From: Punica granatum
Lineage: Eukaryota > Streptophyta > Magnoliopsida > Myrtales > Lythraceae
Assembly: GCF_007655135.1 (NCBI RefSeq)
Contig: NC_045129.1
Span: 12,648,001-12,712,000 of the forward strand
Direction: 5' to 3'
Length of the DNA stretch: 64,000 nucleotides
Of the stretch, positions 43,987-56,329 are shown piece by piece. The notes under the pieces were generated by a model that was not told where the DNA came from, ran no database searches, and saw only the letters and a list, made by a program, of their open reading frames with translations. Both the position numbers and the translations under genes were made by a program. How positions within the stretch are numbered: position 1 is the first letter of the stretch; each line of letters starts with the position of its first letter.

Positions 43987-46441
43987 TCAAATCTCATCCA
44001 AATCTTCATCATCACCAACATCATCATCATACAAAATATCAAACTCATCTTCTTCGGGAAGTTCTAAGTCATCAACCGTGCCATGCTCTTGTGTGCGCAT
44101 ATTCTCTGCATGTTCATCGCCAATTTGAATACCTTCACTTTCTTCATCACCATCATCCCCACGACCAAGAGAACGCAAGTTAAAATTATGACTTAAAGTT
44201 GCGGTATTCTCTGTCTCATCTTCGACAATCCATTCATCATCGGAAGAAATGTCCTCTACTTGAAGATCAACTTGCTTCCTGATCTTCTTATCTTTCAACT
44301 TCAAATTGTACATCACAAATACTAAATCATTCATCTTCTTTTGATGCAACCGATTTCTTCTCTTTGTGTGTACCTAAGCAAAACAAAACAATTAGTTGAT
44401 ATATTAACATGAATTCTGATAAGGTAACGAAATTCATATTCATAAAATACCATTTCAAAAGCACTCCAATTACGCTCACATCCCGAAGAGCTACAGGTCA
44501 AACTTAATATCCTTATACTAAATCTTTGCAACTCTGGGGTATCGGCACCATATGATTCCCACCAATCTGCCGGTGTCTTCTTAAACCTCATAGACTTTGC
44601 AGATGAGAATCCAAAGAGTCCTCTTTCATGTTTGAATTCCTCTAGCTGCAAATCAACCTTATCCCTCTCTTCATCATCTAGCATCCGATCCATAACCTTA
44701 TATAATCCACGCATAACTTCTCTATCAGCTCTAAATTCAGAAGAGAAATGCAACTGGGGATTCAGGTAATAAGCAGCAGCATGTAGAGGCCTATGAAGTT
44801 GAACCTCCCATCTCTCATCAATAACTTTCCAAATAGGATCATAGCTAAAATCATGAAACAAATCATTATTAGATACTTACAAATTTCAAATATAATGATA
44901 AATAAGTAAGTAAAGACTAAGCATATAAGTTATAACAGCTTATAAATAATTTTACCTCTTCCGATCATCCTTGAAGTTTGTTTTGATCTTCTGCTTAGCT
45001 TTCTCCATCTCATTATAAATAAAGCCCATCGCGGGCTTTTCATCCGAATCCACCATGCGGAGGACCTTAATGAGAGGATATGCAGCCTTCAAACATGTAT
45101 TAACATTACTCCAAAATCTGGTATCCATAATAACACGTTCCGCATACTTTCCACCTTCTAACTTCGCAAATCGACTCCCTTTCCATTGCTTGGATGCAAA
45201 CATTGTCCTTAGAGCATTTCTATTGTCGAAGAGGCATCCCAAAGTCAGATAAGCAGTGGCAAAGCGAGTCACAGCCGGTCTAATCAAATCTTTGCCCTTG
45301 GTGAAATGCTTCAGCATTGTGATGAGAAGTGTTCTCGAGTAAATGAATGTCGTAATCTTCCTACCCTTCATTATTGTCAGCTCATGTACCTTAATCTTCT
45401 TCTCCAAATCCTCTAACATAAGATCTATGCAATGAGCTGCACAAGGAGTCCAAAATAACTTCTTCCGTTTCTCCATTAGCATCTCACCTGCTGCCTTGTA
45501 ATTAGCAGCATTATCCGTGACAATTTGAACCACGTTCTCTTCCCCAACTTGCTCCACTATATCATCTATCATCTGAAATACTTTCACTGCAGTCTTAGAG
45601 ATGTCTGATGTGTCACTGGAAGTCAAAAAAATTGTTCCCTTAGGGCTATTCACTAAGAAATTGCATATGGACCTCTTCTTCTTATCAGTCCAACCATCTG
45701 ACATTATAGAACACCCCGACTTTCTCCACATAGCTTTATGCTCCTCAAGCAATGACATAGTATTATCAACCTCTTTTCTCAAATATTTATCACTAAGCTC
45801 ATGATAAGACGGCGGTTTCAATCCAATACCATACTTCCCAATCAAATGACACATCTTTTCAAACTCAGGATTCTTGACACAATTAAATGGAATTGCACTT
45901 GTATAGAAAAACGAGCAATCTGCATGCAAACATCCTCTCTCAAATCTTTCTTCATCATCTGATTAATTGTTGATTGTTTTTGCTTGCTTTGAATGTTCAA
46001 ATTCCTCTTCTTAAAGAAACTAGAAATTTCAGTTGTTTCATTTCCCTTTCTCTTTGTATTAACCCCTGCATCTTCATCATCATTACCAACATCTACAACA
46101 TCATCACCTTCTAAACCACAACTACTAGCTTGTTTTTTCTTCACTGAAAGATCCTCTAAACGCATACAAATAGCGAGCATATTATTCTTAACATCATCAG
46201 GAACAGCTGGACAAGGTGCCACGTTAATCTTGGTACATCCCAAGTGATGTTTCAACCTATAGGGACCTCCAGAAACTACCTTGTCACAATATTTACATTT
46301 AATCTTCAGCCTCTCTCCTGGAACTTCATAACCGTGCGCCCAAGCCGGATCATCTCTAACTCCAGTTGCATTTTTCCTAGATTTGGCTACTGCCCCAGTA
46401 TTACTAGCCGATGCACTCCCAGATCCACTTGCAGAAGCCAT
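43987..46441 (-). pseudogene. hAT transposase (BED finger, DUF659, hAT C-terminal), one frameshift
   Basis: The transposase of the surrounding element. ATG at 46441. Exons: 46441-44956, 44844-44451 and 44373-43987, with GT-AG introns of 111 bp and 77 bp. A Ser/Ala/Gly-rich start is followed by a BED-type zinc finger (Cys49, Cys52, His65/His66, Cys69 region), a linker with acidic VVDVGNDDEDAG, a DUF659 RNase-H-like core with MSDGWTD (first Asp) and IVTDNAANY (second Asp), and the hAT dimerisation motif SSSGCERNWSAFEMVHTKRRNRL across the second intron. The C-terminus is strongly acidic (DDDVGDDEDLDEI). The only lesion seen is one missing T in a T run (A run at 45907-45911 on the plus strand) between ARF and FYTSAIPFN, which shifts the frame. 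This could be a real mutation or a homopolymer error. Confidence 0.9.
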
Positions 46442-47600
46442 CTCTATTCAATCCAAAGATTCCAAACTTAATAATCACTCACTCAACAAATCTAACTCAA
46501 TAGAAAATTATAGCACAATGCGGGAAAAAAATTAGCACAATTTCAGTGCAATAACATAAGCAATTCCATCAGGCATCAGCATTATTACATACAGGGCAAA
46601 TGGGCACTTTCATTTCATCAGCACAATTTCTTCAGAATCACCACAATTAGAACAAATTCATCAGCACAAGATTCAATTGAAATCACCAAGATTCAGAAAC
46701 ATAAATCACAATTTCATCTGGAAGATTGGAACCATGAAGACAACTAGATTACCCATAAAATTAGCACAATTTCAGTACAATAACATAAGCAATTCCATCA
46801 GGCACCGGCATTATTACATACAGGGCAAATGGGCACTTTCATTTCATCAGCATAATTTCTTCAGAATCACCACAATTAGAACAAATTCATCAGCACAAGA
46901 TTCAATTAAAATCACCAAAATTCAGAAACATAATCCATCTCTGGAACAGATTACCCATAAACAAAAATGATAAATCGCATGTTAATCTGTTATCATCTAA
47001 TTCATCTCTGGAAGTTCCAGACTGGAACCATAAAGATTCTGAGTCCGATTTAGAAATCAATTAGAAGCAAGAAATTCAGAAATAAATTGGAATCAAGAAA
47101 ATCACAGAGGCCATAGTCAATGGAACGACTGAACAGTCCTTATTCATCAACTAATAAGTGACGGAAATGGAACCCGGATGAGAGTTCCCATCAATCGACA
47201 ACGAAAGAATCGATCAGAAGTTCAAAAGAACTTACTTGGGATTGAGAGGAGGAACCTTGATGGTGCGGGCCTGTTCGGCCGTGAGGGAGGCTCTTGCGAA
47301 GGTCACTGTGGAAGCGGAATTCAGACTCGGAACCACGGACCCACGGTCTCGGAGCTTCAAGCTCGTCGGAACAAGAAGAAAATAAGATCAATTTGAAGCA
47401 GCAATGTCGAAGATGGGGAAGCTAGGGCACAGAACATAGGAGAAATCGAGCGCTGGAGAAGAAGTGGAAAACGAAGGAGAAGAAGGGGGGGAGGGGAGAC
47501 CTATCGGGCTCGGGCCTGGGCTTCGCCATAATCAGGCCTGGGCTTCACGTGAGGGGCCTGGGCTTCGCCATAATCAGGCCTGGGCTTCACGTGAATCTGG
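46442..47600. other. 5' region of the hAT transposase gene with tandem duplications
   Basis: A 229-bp direct repeat begins at 46535 (GCACAATTTCAG) and again at 46764, both including CAATTCCATCAGGCA, TTATTACATACAGGGCAAAT and CACAATTAGAACAAATTCAT. The first copy is followed by a short tract before the second. Further on, a 42-bp unit (GGGCTTCGCCATAATCAGGC...) is repeated at 47519 and 47561. The region is non-coding and should hold the promoter and perhaps an untranslated exon of the transposase. Confidence 0.65.
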
Positions 47601-47981
47601 GCTGAATCCGGAATCGCAGAATCGGCCCGATTCCGCTATTCCGCGATCCAACACCCGATTCACATACGATTGTACATTTTCCGACTCAATACCTTGACTC
47701 GGAATCGCATGGCCCTCTGTGAATCGTAGAATCGTACGATTCTACGATTCGAATCATGATTCTGAAAACCATGGTTATTATTATAGAAACTCATATTTGC
47801 GACGAAAATCAATAAAATCTTCAAACGAGTTTGATGATGATGAACTAGTAGTAAAAGAAAAATAAAACTAGACAAAAAATATTGAAGAAAAACATTTGAG
47901 AAAAAAATATAAAATTTTAATAAGCTTAGAGTAAAATATATAAGAAAATTTTCACCGAAAAAATATATAAGATAATCGTCC

Positions 47982-50900
47982 TGTCAGCATTCCTTTTTGG
48001 TCCATTGGCTCTAGAGAGACAAAATTGTCATTTTGTCACCCGTATGAAGGAAGTATTTTCAGGTAATTGCTCGAGCATTCACAACTTTTGAGAATGAGGC
48101 ATTTTCCTAATTTAACGCCAATTTTACAAATTTTCAAAAAAAATATTCTACAAAACGTCTTTGATTTCACGTGCATCAATTTCAATTTTCAGAATCCGAG
48201 ACAAAACTCAAGATCGAAAATATTTCTCTGCAAACATTGATCCCTAAATTTTTATGAGCACGATAGTGGTCCCGAATCATCTTTCTGACTTCGAATTGAA
48301 AGACGAGAGTTTTAGCCTTTACGCGCGTCAAATTCAAATTTTTAAATCTGAAAAAAAAAAAAAGAGTCAAACTAGCCGTTGGACTTTCCTGTGCCGTTCC
48401 TTCCTGCCCATTTTTTCCAGTCCTTCCCGCTGCCTTTCCCTTTTTTCTTTTCCTTTCTTTCTTTCTCTTTCTCTTATTCGCCCCTGCCATCTTCCTTTCC
48501 TTTTCTTTTTTCCTTTTATCTTCCCTATTATGCTCCCTTGCCGAACTTGCAAACCTTTTTCCTCTTTTTCTTTTCCTTCCTTCTTCCGGTCCATCTTTTC
48601 TACCTCGCTGCCAGCCTTTCCTTCCCATGCAGACCTGCTTTTCTGCTACCCGCCCGACTTGTCAACGTCCCGAACCTGTCGTTTTCCTTTTTCCTCTTCC
48701 TACCCCCTCTTCAGCTCAACAGAGGACTCATCATCCTCACCTCTCCGCACCTCTGCAGCCTCATTTTCTCACGGACTGACATCCCTTAGCTCCATTCACG
48801 AAAACCCCCGGCTCAGCAACCCGTGACCACATTCTCCGTTTCCACCCGGTTCAGAGATCTTCCAAGGGTCGCCACCTACCACGCCAGCCCTCGAAGCAAC
48901 TCTGACTCCCTTCCCTTTCTTTCTCGGATTTCTGGCGGCTTTCACGGTTTCCTTGTGCTTCTCGGTTGTCTCAAGGCTCGTCCAATGCAGCTCCTTCCTG
49001 ACCGTGTCTAGAAGTCCTCGGGCCGTTCAGAATCACCGGACGCAGCCCCTGGACCAGCCGAGTCAAGCCCATCCAGCTGGTGCCTTGCTTGGAACCATTT
49101 CACCCAGTCGGGTCTGCCATACCTAATCGGGTACCTGACCCGCCGCAATTTGACCCGATTTCCAGAGGCCAACTTCTTCCCCGAGGCTAGGTATAAATCC
49201 CGACTTAGTAGCATGTATAGGGTCTCATTTTCATATATTAATGTTTGTTTGGATGGTGATAACGTGAAACAAATGTTTGTGTTTGATGAGCGGGATTATT
49301 CCAAACCCGGTTTTACAAAAGTTTTCAATGTGTTTCAGCTCAGTCCCTGCGACACTTTTCACATTTTTCATATTAGCCCTAAACTTCCGATCTGTTTCAA
49401 TCAAATCCTGGGCGACTTTCAGCATTTTCTACTCAGCCACCGAACTTTCTAGACGATTCAAATCAATCTAGAAAACTTTTGCAATATGTTTCAGTTCAGT
49501 CCCTGCGACTCTTTTCACTTTTCTAGATCAGCCAAAACTTTCAGATCTGTTTCAATCAAATCCTGGGCCATTTTTCAGTATTTTATGCTCAACCAATGAC
49601 TTTATTGATGAATCTAAATTGGTCCCTTGTCAAATTTATCATTTTCAAATCAGTCCCTGACTTTTTGAGCTATTCCAAATCAGTCACTTGAATTTTAACT
49701 GAATTTTCAAATGAGCCTCAGTTCTTTTGAAATTATTTCAATTCGGTCCTTGGCAATTTTTTAAGGAAAAAATAAATAATAAAATAATAAGGACTTACAA
49801 CTCGTCCTATTTGAGTCCCCGACCGACAACACGCATATTCTTTTAATACGTTGTTATCTCGTTTATTATGCGTATATGACGTGGCGATACGTGTTTTTAT
49901 GTTTCTCCGCTTCGATGAATCGACGTCGTTTTATCGATTCCGTTAATATTATGTTTATGTATGCTTGCATGTTTGCATGCATTTCTCGTGATCATGGCGG
50001 CGCCGGTTTTGTAAAATATGTGTTATGATCGTGATTGATATATGATTGCATGCAACCGTATTTTTTCGTTTGGCATTGATCGGGTGATAAATCGTAAATT
50101 AAATGCGTTAGTTTTTATTAATGTGCATAGATTTGGGTATCGGTAACTATCTCGGGCCCACGAGGGTTCAAGAGTGTATCGGCCATCATTGACCGGGCAT
50201 TCTTGGCCTTCGAGGACCCGTCTTGGTCTTTGTGTCACAAATCGCTTAAAACCCGCAGTATCCAAGGTATAGGACAGTAATCACTAAAAGAATTTCACAT
50301 ACGAGGAAAAGGACGTGTAACTCAGCTAAATAAATTACCCGGCTTTAAGCAAAGTGTATAAATTGATAAGTTGCCAGTAACTGCATCAATAATTTTAGAA
50401 CAGGTTCTTCTGTCATAAAATGCAGAATTCAACTAATTGTGCATTCAGTATAATCAAACACGAGCAAATAGATAAAAAGGGATAGGTTTTGGGTTTTCGG
50501 GTGAAAAAAAAAAATGCTCTTAGCATGATCCGTAAAAGTCGTACTGTCACCATCCAAAGCAACCTAAAGCAGATACACACATACTTAGATGGCCTAGCAC
50601 CACATTACCCATATTCTGTTTAGGCTAGAAAATTGTTTGCCAAATAATTCGGGTGTATAATTGGCTAATAACGTAAACTTGGCGCTTAATACACGATTTG
50701 TCTGTAGCCATCTATTTTCATCTGTCTTTGTTCGTTTTTGCCTGTTTTTGTCTATTTTTGTCCGTTTTTGTCTTTTTCATCGCGGTTCAAGCCCTATCCC
50801 ATAGGATACGATGCACATGGGGTCCAACGCCCCTCATCGTCGATCATGGGTCTAATGCCCATGCACACCAAGTGCGCGCAACCTGAGTGCGGAATCGAGT

Positions 50901-51110
50901 CTTACCTCGACTTACTGTTTCGCTCCTAGTATTTTCTGTGGAAGACGACTCGGATCGGGTAGGTAAGTCGTGGCCGGACATGATCCGGGAGCTCAATTGA
51001 TCCCATGGCTTTCACATGTGTCAAACGACTTTTCTGTTATCCGTTGGTTCTGTTGGACCCGACCCCCAGCTCTTTGAACCCGCGTTGCTTTAATTTCGAT
51101 TTCGGTTATT
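47982..51110 (+). mobile_element. Long LTR-like insertion 1, 3' end deleted
   Basis: It begins TGTCAGCATTCC right after GATAATCGTCC of the host unit and matches insertion 2 along its length: TTTTGGTC-ATTGGCTC, CAAAAT-GTCATTT-GTCA, a T/C-rich tract (about 48400-48760), repeats with CAGTCCCTGCGAC (49340-49580), GTCCCCGACCGAC, GTTTATGCGTATATGACGTGG, CATGGCGGCGCC and a GTTTTTGTCTG-type tract near 50740. It stops at about 51110 (CGGTTATT), about 550 bp short of the insertion-2 end, and about 10 bp of the host unit are missing there, so its 3' end was lost by deletion. It has no coding capacity: open frames in the C/T-rich part are compositional. Confidence 0.85.
49330..49600 (+). repeat. ~156-bp tandem repeats in LTR-like insertion 1
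   Basis: GTTTCAG(C/T)TCAGTCCCTGCGAC occurs at about 49332 and 49489, each followed by CTTTTCAC, AGATCAGCC/ATTAGCC, TTTC-GATCTGTTTCAATCAA and ATCCTGGGC. Further degenerate copies follow to about 49720. The same array exists in insertions 2 (52965-53470) and 3 (56330-57010, reversed). Confidence 0.8.
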
Positions 51111-51551
51111 TTAAATTGAAAAAAAATGAAAAAAAATCATAAATCAAAAGATAGAAATGCAAACAATTAACTAATAAAAAGCTAGAGAACTAAAGGATCC
51201 ACAGAGGTGAAAGATCGAGAAGGACCCGACACCATTACCTCTACCCAACTAGCTCAAGATGCAAGCTTTTTAGAAGATCCACTGGAAAATTTGTAACCCC
51301 CCGAAGTTGAATTGGAAGATATGGATTTACATAGTCTTGAATTGGCTAGAACCTACACCATTTTTTCCAAGAGCAATGGCTTGAGATGGGCTTTCAATTA
51401 ATTACCCAAATTGATCAAGAATTTCGTGTCTCGACCAAGGAAGCAACAATTGAATGATTATTATTATTATTATTGAACGCACTTTTTCAAGATCTAAAAG
51501 GTTTCATGCACAAAGGAAGGAGCTAAAGTGGCAACTGGGGGAGAACACTTA

Positions 51552-54500
51552 TGTCAACACCCAATTTTGGTCTATCGGTTCCTAGGGGCAAAATCGTCAT
51601 TTCGTCATCCATCGGAGAAAAGTATTTTTAGTTAATTGCTCAAGCATTCAAGGCTACTAGAAATAGGGCATTTTCTCAATTTAACACCAATTTATCATTT
51701 TTTAGAATATAATTATACGGAACGTCTTTGGATTTCACGTGCAACGTCATTTTTCAAAATCCGGGACAAAAACTCGAGACTGAAAAATATTTTATTGCAC
51801 AACATTGATCCATAAATTTTTCTGAATACAATGTCGGTCCCGGATCGTTTTTCTGGCATTGAATTAAAAAGATGAGAATTTTACGATTTACGCGCGTCAA
51901 TTTCAAATTTTTTTTAAAATGTCAAACCGATCATTTGATTTTCTTTGACCGTTTTCTTTTCCCGCCCCCTCTCCCTCTCTTTCCCGTTGCCTTTTCTTTT
52001 TTTTCTTTTCTCCTCTTTCTTCCTCTCCCAGTCTGTTCCCCTGACCGAACTTGCAAAAGCCTTTCTTCTTTTTTCTTCTTTCCTTCTCTGCTCCTCCTTT
52101 CTGTCCTTCTCTAAATTGAGCCTACTCCCTTTCTTTTCTTCTTCTTCCCTTTCTGCAATCAATCAGACCCCTTCCCGACTCCCTCCCTCACACCACTCTC
52201 TCCTCTGTCACATCTCATCCTCCTACTTTCTTCTCGGTCACGTAAGGGAACTGAAGCTCTCAACTACCCCGACCCTACACTACCTCCGGGAATTCAGCTC
52301 GGAGACAAAATAGGAACTCCCCCACGACTTCACAGACGCTTTCTCTCTCTCTCTCTCTCTCTCTCGTTCCCCCCACCTCACAACACTTACTCACAGTCCT
52401 CTCAACTCGCCCCCTAACTCCCTCAGCTCACAACCGACTAGACCCGACACGCATACTCTCAACTCCTCATAGAAAACTCTCAGCTCTTCCTCGCGACTCC
52501 AGTTCCTCTCATTCCCGTCACTCCTTCAACTTTACCCGAACGCCCTAGCTCCTCTGAACTCTGCCCCTAGCTCCCAAGATCCGACTCCCTCGAGCTCAAG
52601 TCTCCTCCGACCAATCATTACGGGTTCTGGTGCTCTTGAGCCATTGGTTGCTATGTTCAGAGGTCCCCGGAAGGCCCAGAGGTCCATCGCCGGCTCGGAG
52701 AAGCAGCCTAGGCCACTTGGCTCGGCCACTTCTCTTTTCCAAGAGTTTTCCATTTAGACGGGTCTGTCCAGACCTAACCGGACCCGTCCAACCCGACTTC
52801 CAGAATCCTCTTCTTCTTCCCGAGGCTAGCTATAAATCCTAACTTAATAGCATGCACAGGGCCTTAATTTTATATATTAACGTTTGCTTGGATGGTGATG
52901 ACGTGAAATGAACGTTGTGAACCATGTCGACAAGCGGGATTATTCCAAACTCGGTTTTAAAAAGTTTTCAACGTGTTTCAATTCAGTCCTGGCGACTCTT
53001 TTCACGTTTTCCAAATTAGCCCCAAACTTTTAGATCTGTTTCACTCAAATCCTTGGCCATTTTCAATATTTTCCGCTCAGTCACAGAACTTTCCAAACGA
53101 GTCAGATCAGCCCAGGAAGCTTTTCAATCTGTTTCAGTTCAGGTTCTGCGACTCCTTTCAATTTTCCAAATCAGCCCTAAACTTTCTAATCTATTTCAAT
53201 CAAATCCTGTGCCATTTTCATTATTTTCTACTCAGTCATAGAACTTTCCAGACAATCCAGATCAGCCCAGGAAACTTCTCAATCTATTTCAGTTCAGTCC
53301 CCCTATTTCCAATTTTCTAGATCAGCCTTAAACTTTCAAATCTATTACAATCAAATCCAAGGCCATTTTCTGTATTTTTTACTCAGCCATAGAACTTTCC
53401 GGACGGTTTAGATCGGTCCAAGAAACTTTTCAATTTGTTTCAATTTGATCCCTGTGACACATTTCAAAAAAAACAAAACAAAAAAGATAAAGATAAATAA
53501 AAGGACTTACAACCCGTCCTATTTGAGTCCCCGACCGACGATATGCATTTTTTTCTTTTTTTTAATACGTTATTATCTTGCTTATTATGCGTATGCGACG
53601 TGGCTATGTGTGTTTATGTTTTCTGCTTTCATGGGTCGGCGTCGTTTTATCGTTTCCGTTAATATTATGTTGTGTACGCTTACATGCTTGCATGCGTTTC
53701 TCGTGATCATGGCGGCGCCAGCTTTGGGAAATATGTGTTATAATCGTGATTGATATGACTATATGCAACCGTATTTTTTTTTTGTTTTTGTTTGGCATTG
53801 ATCGAATGATAAATTATATGTTCAATGCATTAGTTTTGATTAATGGGCATGGATTTAGGTAGCGGTGACTATCTCGGGCCCACGAGTATTCAACAGTATA
53901 TCAGCCATCATTGACCGAGCATTCTTGGCCTTCGGGGACTCGTCTTGGTCTTCGTGTCACAAATCGCTTCATAAACCTGTAGTATCCAAGGTATAGGACA
54001 ATAATCACTAAAAGAATTTCGCATACGGGGAAAGGGACGTGTAACTCAGCTAAATAAATCACCCACCTTTAAGCAAAGTGCATAAGTTAATAAATTACCA
54101 GTAACCGCGTCGATAATTTTAAAATGGGTTCTTCTGTCATAAAATGCAGAATTCGACTAACTGTGCACTCGGCATAATCAAACACGAGCCAATAGGCAAA
54201 AGGGGATAGGTTTTGGGTTTTTGGGTAAAAAAAATGCTCCTGACATAATATGTAAAAGCCGCACTGTCACCATGTAGAGCAACCTAAAACAAACCCACAC
54301 ATACTCAGTTGGTCTAGCACCGTGTCTACCCATGTCCTATTTAGGCTAGAAAATTGTTTGCCAAAGAATCTCGATTAATAATTTGATTAATCACGTAAAC
54401 TTGGCTTAATACACCACTTGTTTGCATCCATTGGTTTTGTCTGCTTTTTGTCTGTTTTCATCTACTTTTGTATGTTTTCTTCTGTTGCTCGCTGTTTAAT

Positions 54501-55381
54501 AGCAGTTCAGGCCCGAACCCATAAGAAACATCTTGCACGGGGTCCAACGCCCTCATATCATCGACCACGGAATCCAACGCCCCACACACACCGAGTGCGC
54601 GCATACCGAGTGCAGAATCAGTTCTCGCCTCCACGTACTGCCTTGCTCCTAGTAGTGTCTATGTGGATGATGACTCGAATCGAGTAGGTAAGTCGTGGCC
54701 GGACATGACCCGGGAGCTCGACCGGCCCTATGGCTATCACGGGAGTCAAACGACTCTTTTACTATCTGTCGATTCGGTTGGACCCGAACCCCGGCTCTCT
54801 GAGCCCACATTGCCTTAATTTCAGTTTCGGTAATTCAAAATCATGCGGTGAGCACGAGTGGAATATTTGGCCTAAAGCAAATTGACCAGGTCCATGTACT
54901 GTATCGCGTCTGTATTTTTTATTTATTTGAGAGCATATTGTAAAGACGTCTTTCTGTATTTTCATTCAGTCACTGTAAGGACCCCGACGTGTGAGCACAC
55001 GGTCCAAGTGTTTCATTGAAGTTATGGTGTCAAAACGGGTGAGGAGTGTGCAACCTAATTCACATGGTAAATAAAATAAAACGGCAAACCCTAGACAAAT
55101 AGAGTACCAAAAAGGCATGCGGGATATAGGCCCGCACATAATAGAATCTCCAAATTTGGAATTTTTTTGTTCTATAAGTCCAATGCCTTAGCAACTAGGT
55201 GTATCTCATACCCCTAGGTCCGGGTAATTTGCCGACCCTCGATTTTCGGGTCGTAAAATAGCAAATGGCGATTCATTCTCATGTGTGCCAGTCACACGTC
55301 CCCGCGAGAAGGTGGATACTCTCAAACCGTGCGATAGCGCACGTATATGGGCCCCGACGAGACGAAATTCGAGTCCGCACA
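51552..55381 (+). mobile_element. Long LTR-like insertion 2, complete, 3.83 kb
   Basis: It starts TGTCAACACCC and ends GTCCGCACA, so it has TG...CA ends. ACTTA at 51547-51551 and ATTTA at 55382-55386 look like a 5-bp target duplication with one change; units 1 and 3 show the uninterrupted site AACACTTATATCAATTC. This is the structure of an LTR-retrotransposon insertion; the absence of genes and of a second identical terminal repeat suggests a solo LTR of a family with very long LTRs, such as Tat/Ogre-type Ty3/gypsy. Alternatively the last 120 bp after TAAAATAGCA (about 55262) could be leader sequence with a TGGCGA primer site. Interior: T/C-rich tract with (CT)12 at 52342-52365, 156-bp repeats (52965-53470), and a CATGGCGGCGCC block. 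No proteins are encoded. Confidence 0.82.
52965..53470 (+). repeat. ~156-bp tandem repeats in LTR-like insertion 2
   Basis: GTTTCAATTCAGTC-TGGCGAC (about 52973), GTTTCAGTTCAGG-TCTGCGAC (about 53132) and ATTTCAGTTCAGTCC (about 53287) start three successive copies, each with CTTTTCA, AATTAGCCC/AATCAGCCC, TTTAGATCTGTTTCA and TTTCC-ACTCAGTCA/CATAGAACTTTCC blocks. A fourth, partial copy follows. Three copies here against about two in insertion 1 shows copy-number change within the family. Confidence 0.8.
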
Positions 55382-56303
55382 ATTTATATCAATTCAGGGG
55401 GAGTTTTCTATACTTTTGTATATTGTGTTCACTTTGTTTTGGTATTTAGGACTCTTTTTTTATTTTAGGCTTAGGAAAATAAATTAATTTATCTGTTTTG
55501 ATCTTATAAATAAATTATTATGTAAACTAGTAGCTTTATTAATCAATTAAAATTTTTTAAGTACCAAATTATAATTAGTGGCAATGATTTTTTTCTATTT
55601 CTTACATTGTTTCAACTTCATCATCATCATCATTATTTATTCTGAATACATGACAATGATTTATTATACTATTAATCGAGTTATATAATTATATATAAGT
55701 TAGGTCAATGGCCAATATGGGATACAGATTTAAGTGTCCTGTTGATATCCTATTCATAGTGATGATTGGGAGAACATCTAGAACGATCCCGTCTTATAAA
55801 GATATGGTGAGAAAAGCTAATACGTAATTATAACTGGTAAAAATCACAACGCATTATTCGCGAGATTAGTACTTGTATAACTAGCTAATTATTCATTTGG
55901 TGCAGTCTAATTGACACTTCCTCATACTTATATATATCTTGGAACATTTTAACTGTTGGAATCATTTAAAAATATAAGCTCTTATCAGAAAAATATAAGC
56001 TAGATACTAAATGCTTAGTTTACGAAGGATTAGGGCTACGCATATTATAATCTATATAAGATTATGGCCCTTCTTGATCCTTATCAATATTCATAGTAGT
56101 TCGACACACAACGACAATTCACTACGTCATAGAATAGAAATTGATTTTCATAAAATTATATATTTCTATATATATATATATGTGTATGTATATATAAACT
56201 TACAAGTGCTAAGGGAAAGCACAATAGCTTTTTCTTGATATTCTTGCGTTGTGATTTGAGTATTTTTGACAAGCGTCAAAAGGAAGTTCAGAAAATATAT
56301 ATA
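55382..56303 (+). repeat. Continuation of repeat unit 2 after LTR-like insertion 2
   Basis: From ATTTATATCAATTCAGGGGGAG onwards this matches unit 1 (39918-40640) and unit 3 (61440-62330) closely: GGTATTTAGGACTC, GTACCAAATTATAATTAG, CATTGTTTCAACTTCATCATC, GGTGCAGTCTAATTGACACT, CGAAGGATTAGGGCTACG. It ends at AAATATATATAT (about 56303) where insertion 3 begins. Non-coding. Confidence 0.85.
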
Positions 56304-56329
56304 TTCTGGAAAAATTGGGGACCGTGTAA

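Larger units (their letters stand above)
43665..47773 (-). mobile_element. hAT DNA transposon, 4.1 kb, with transposase
   Basis: The ends are inverted: CAAGGTTTTCAGAATC at 43665 and CATGGTTTTCAGAATC on the other strand from 47773 (15 of 16). The 8-bp target GTTATTAT is perfectly duplicated at 43657-43664 and 47774-47781. The flanks rejoin to give the sequence found intact in copies 1 and 3 of the 4.4-kb unit (GATATAGTTATTA ... AGAAACTCATA). Both subterminal regions are packed with GAATCG/CGATTC repeats. The element holds one transposase gene on the minus strand. Its right part (about 46450-47600) contains a 229-bp tandem duplication and a 42-bp tandem duplication. The structure indicates recent insertion. 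Confidence 0.97.

Noticed and set aside
48182..48826. Long open frames on both strands (Ser/Phe/Pro-rich on plus, Lys/Arg/Glu-rich on minus)
   Set aside because: They come from a C/T-rich tract that lies at the same place in all copies of the long LTR-like family; composition alone keeps both strands open, and no domain is present.
51872..52313. Open frames rich in Phe/Leu/Ser or Lys/Glu/Arg
   Set aside because: Same pyrimidine tract in LTR-like insertion 2; low-complexity product.
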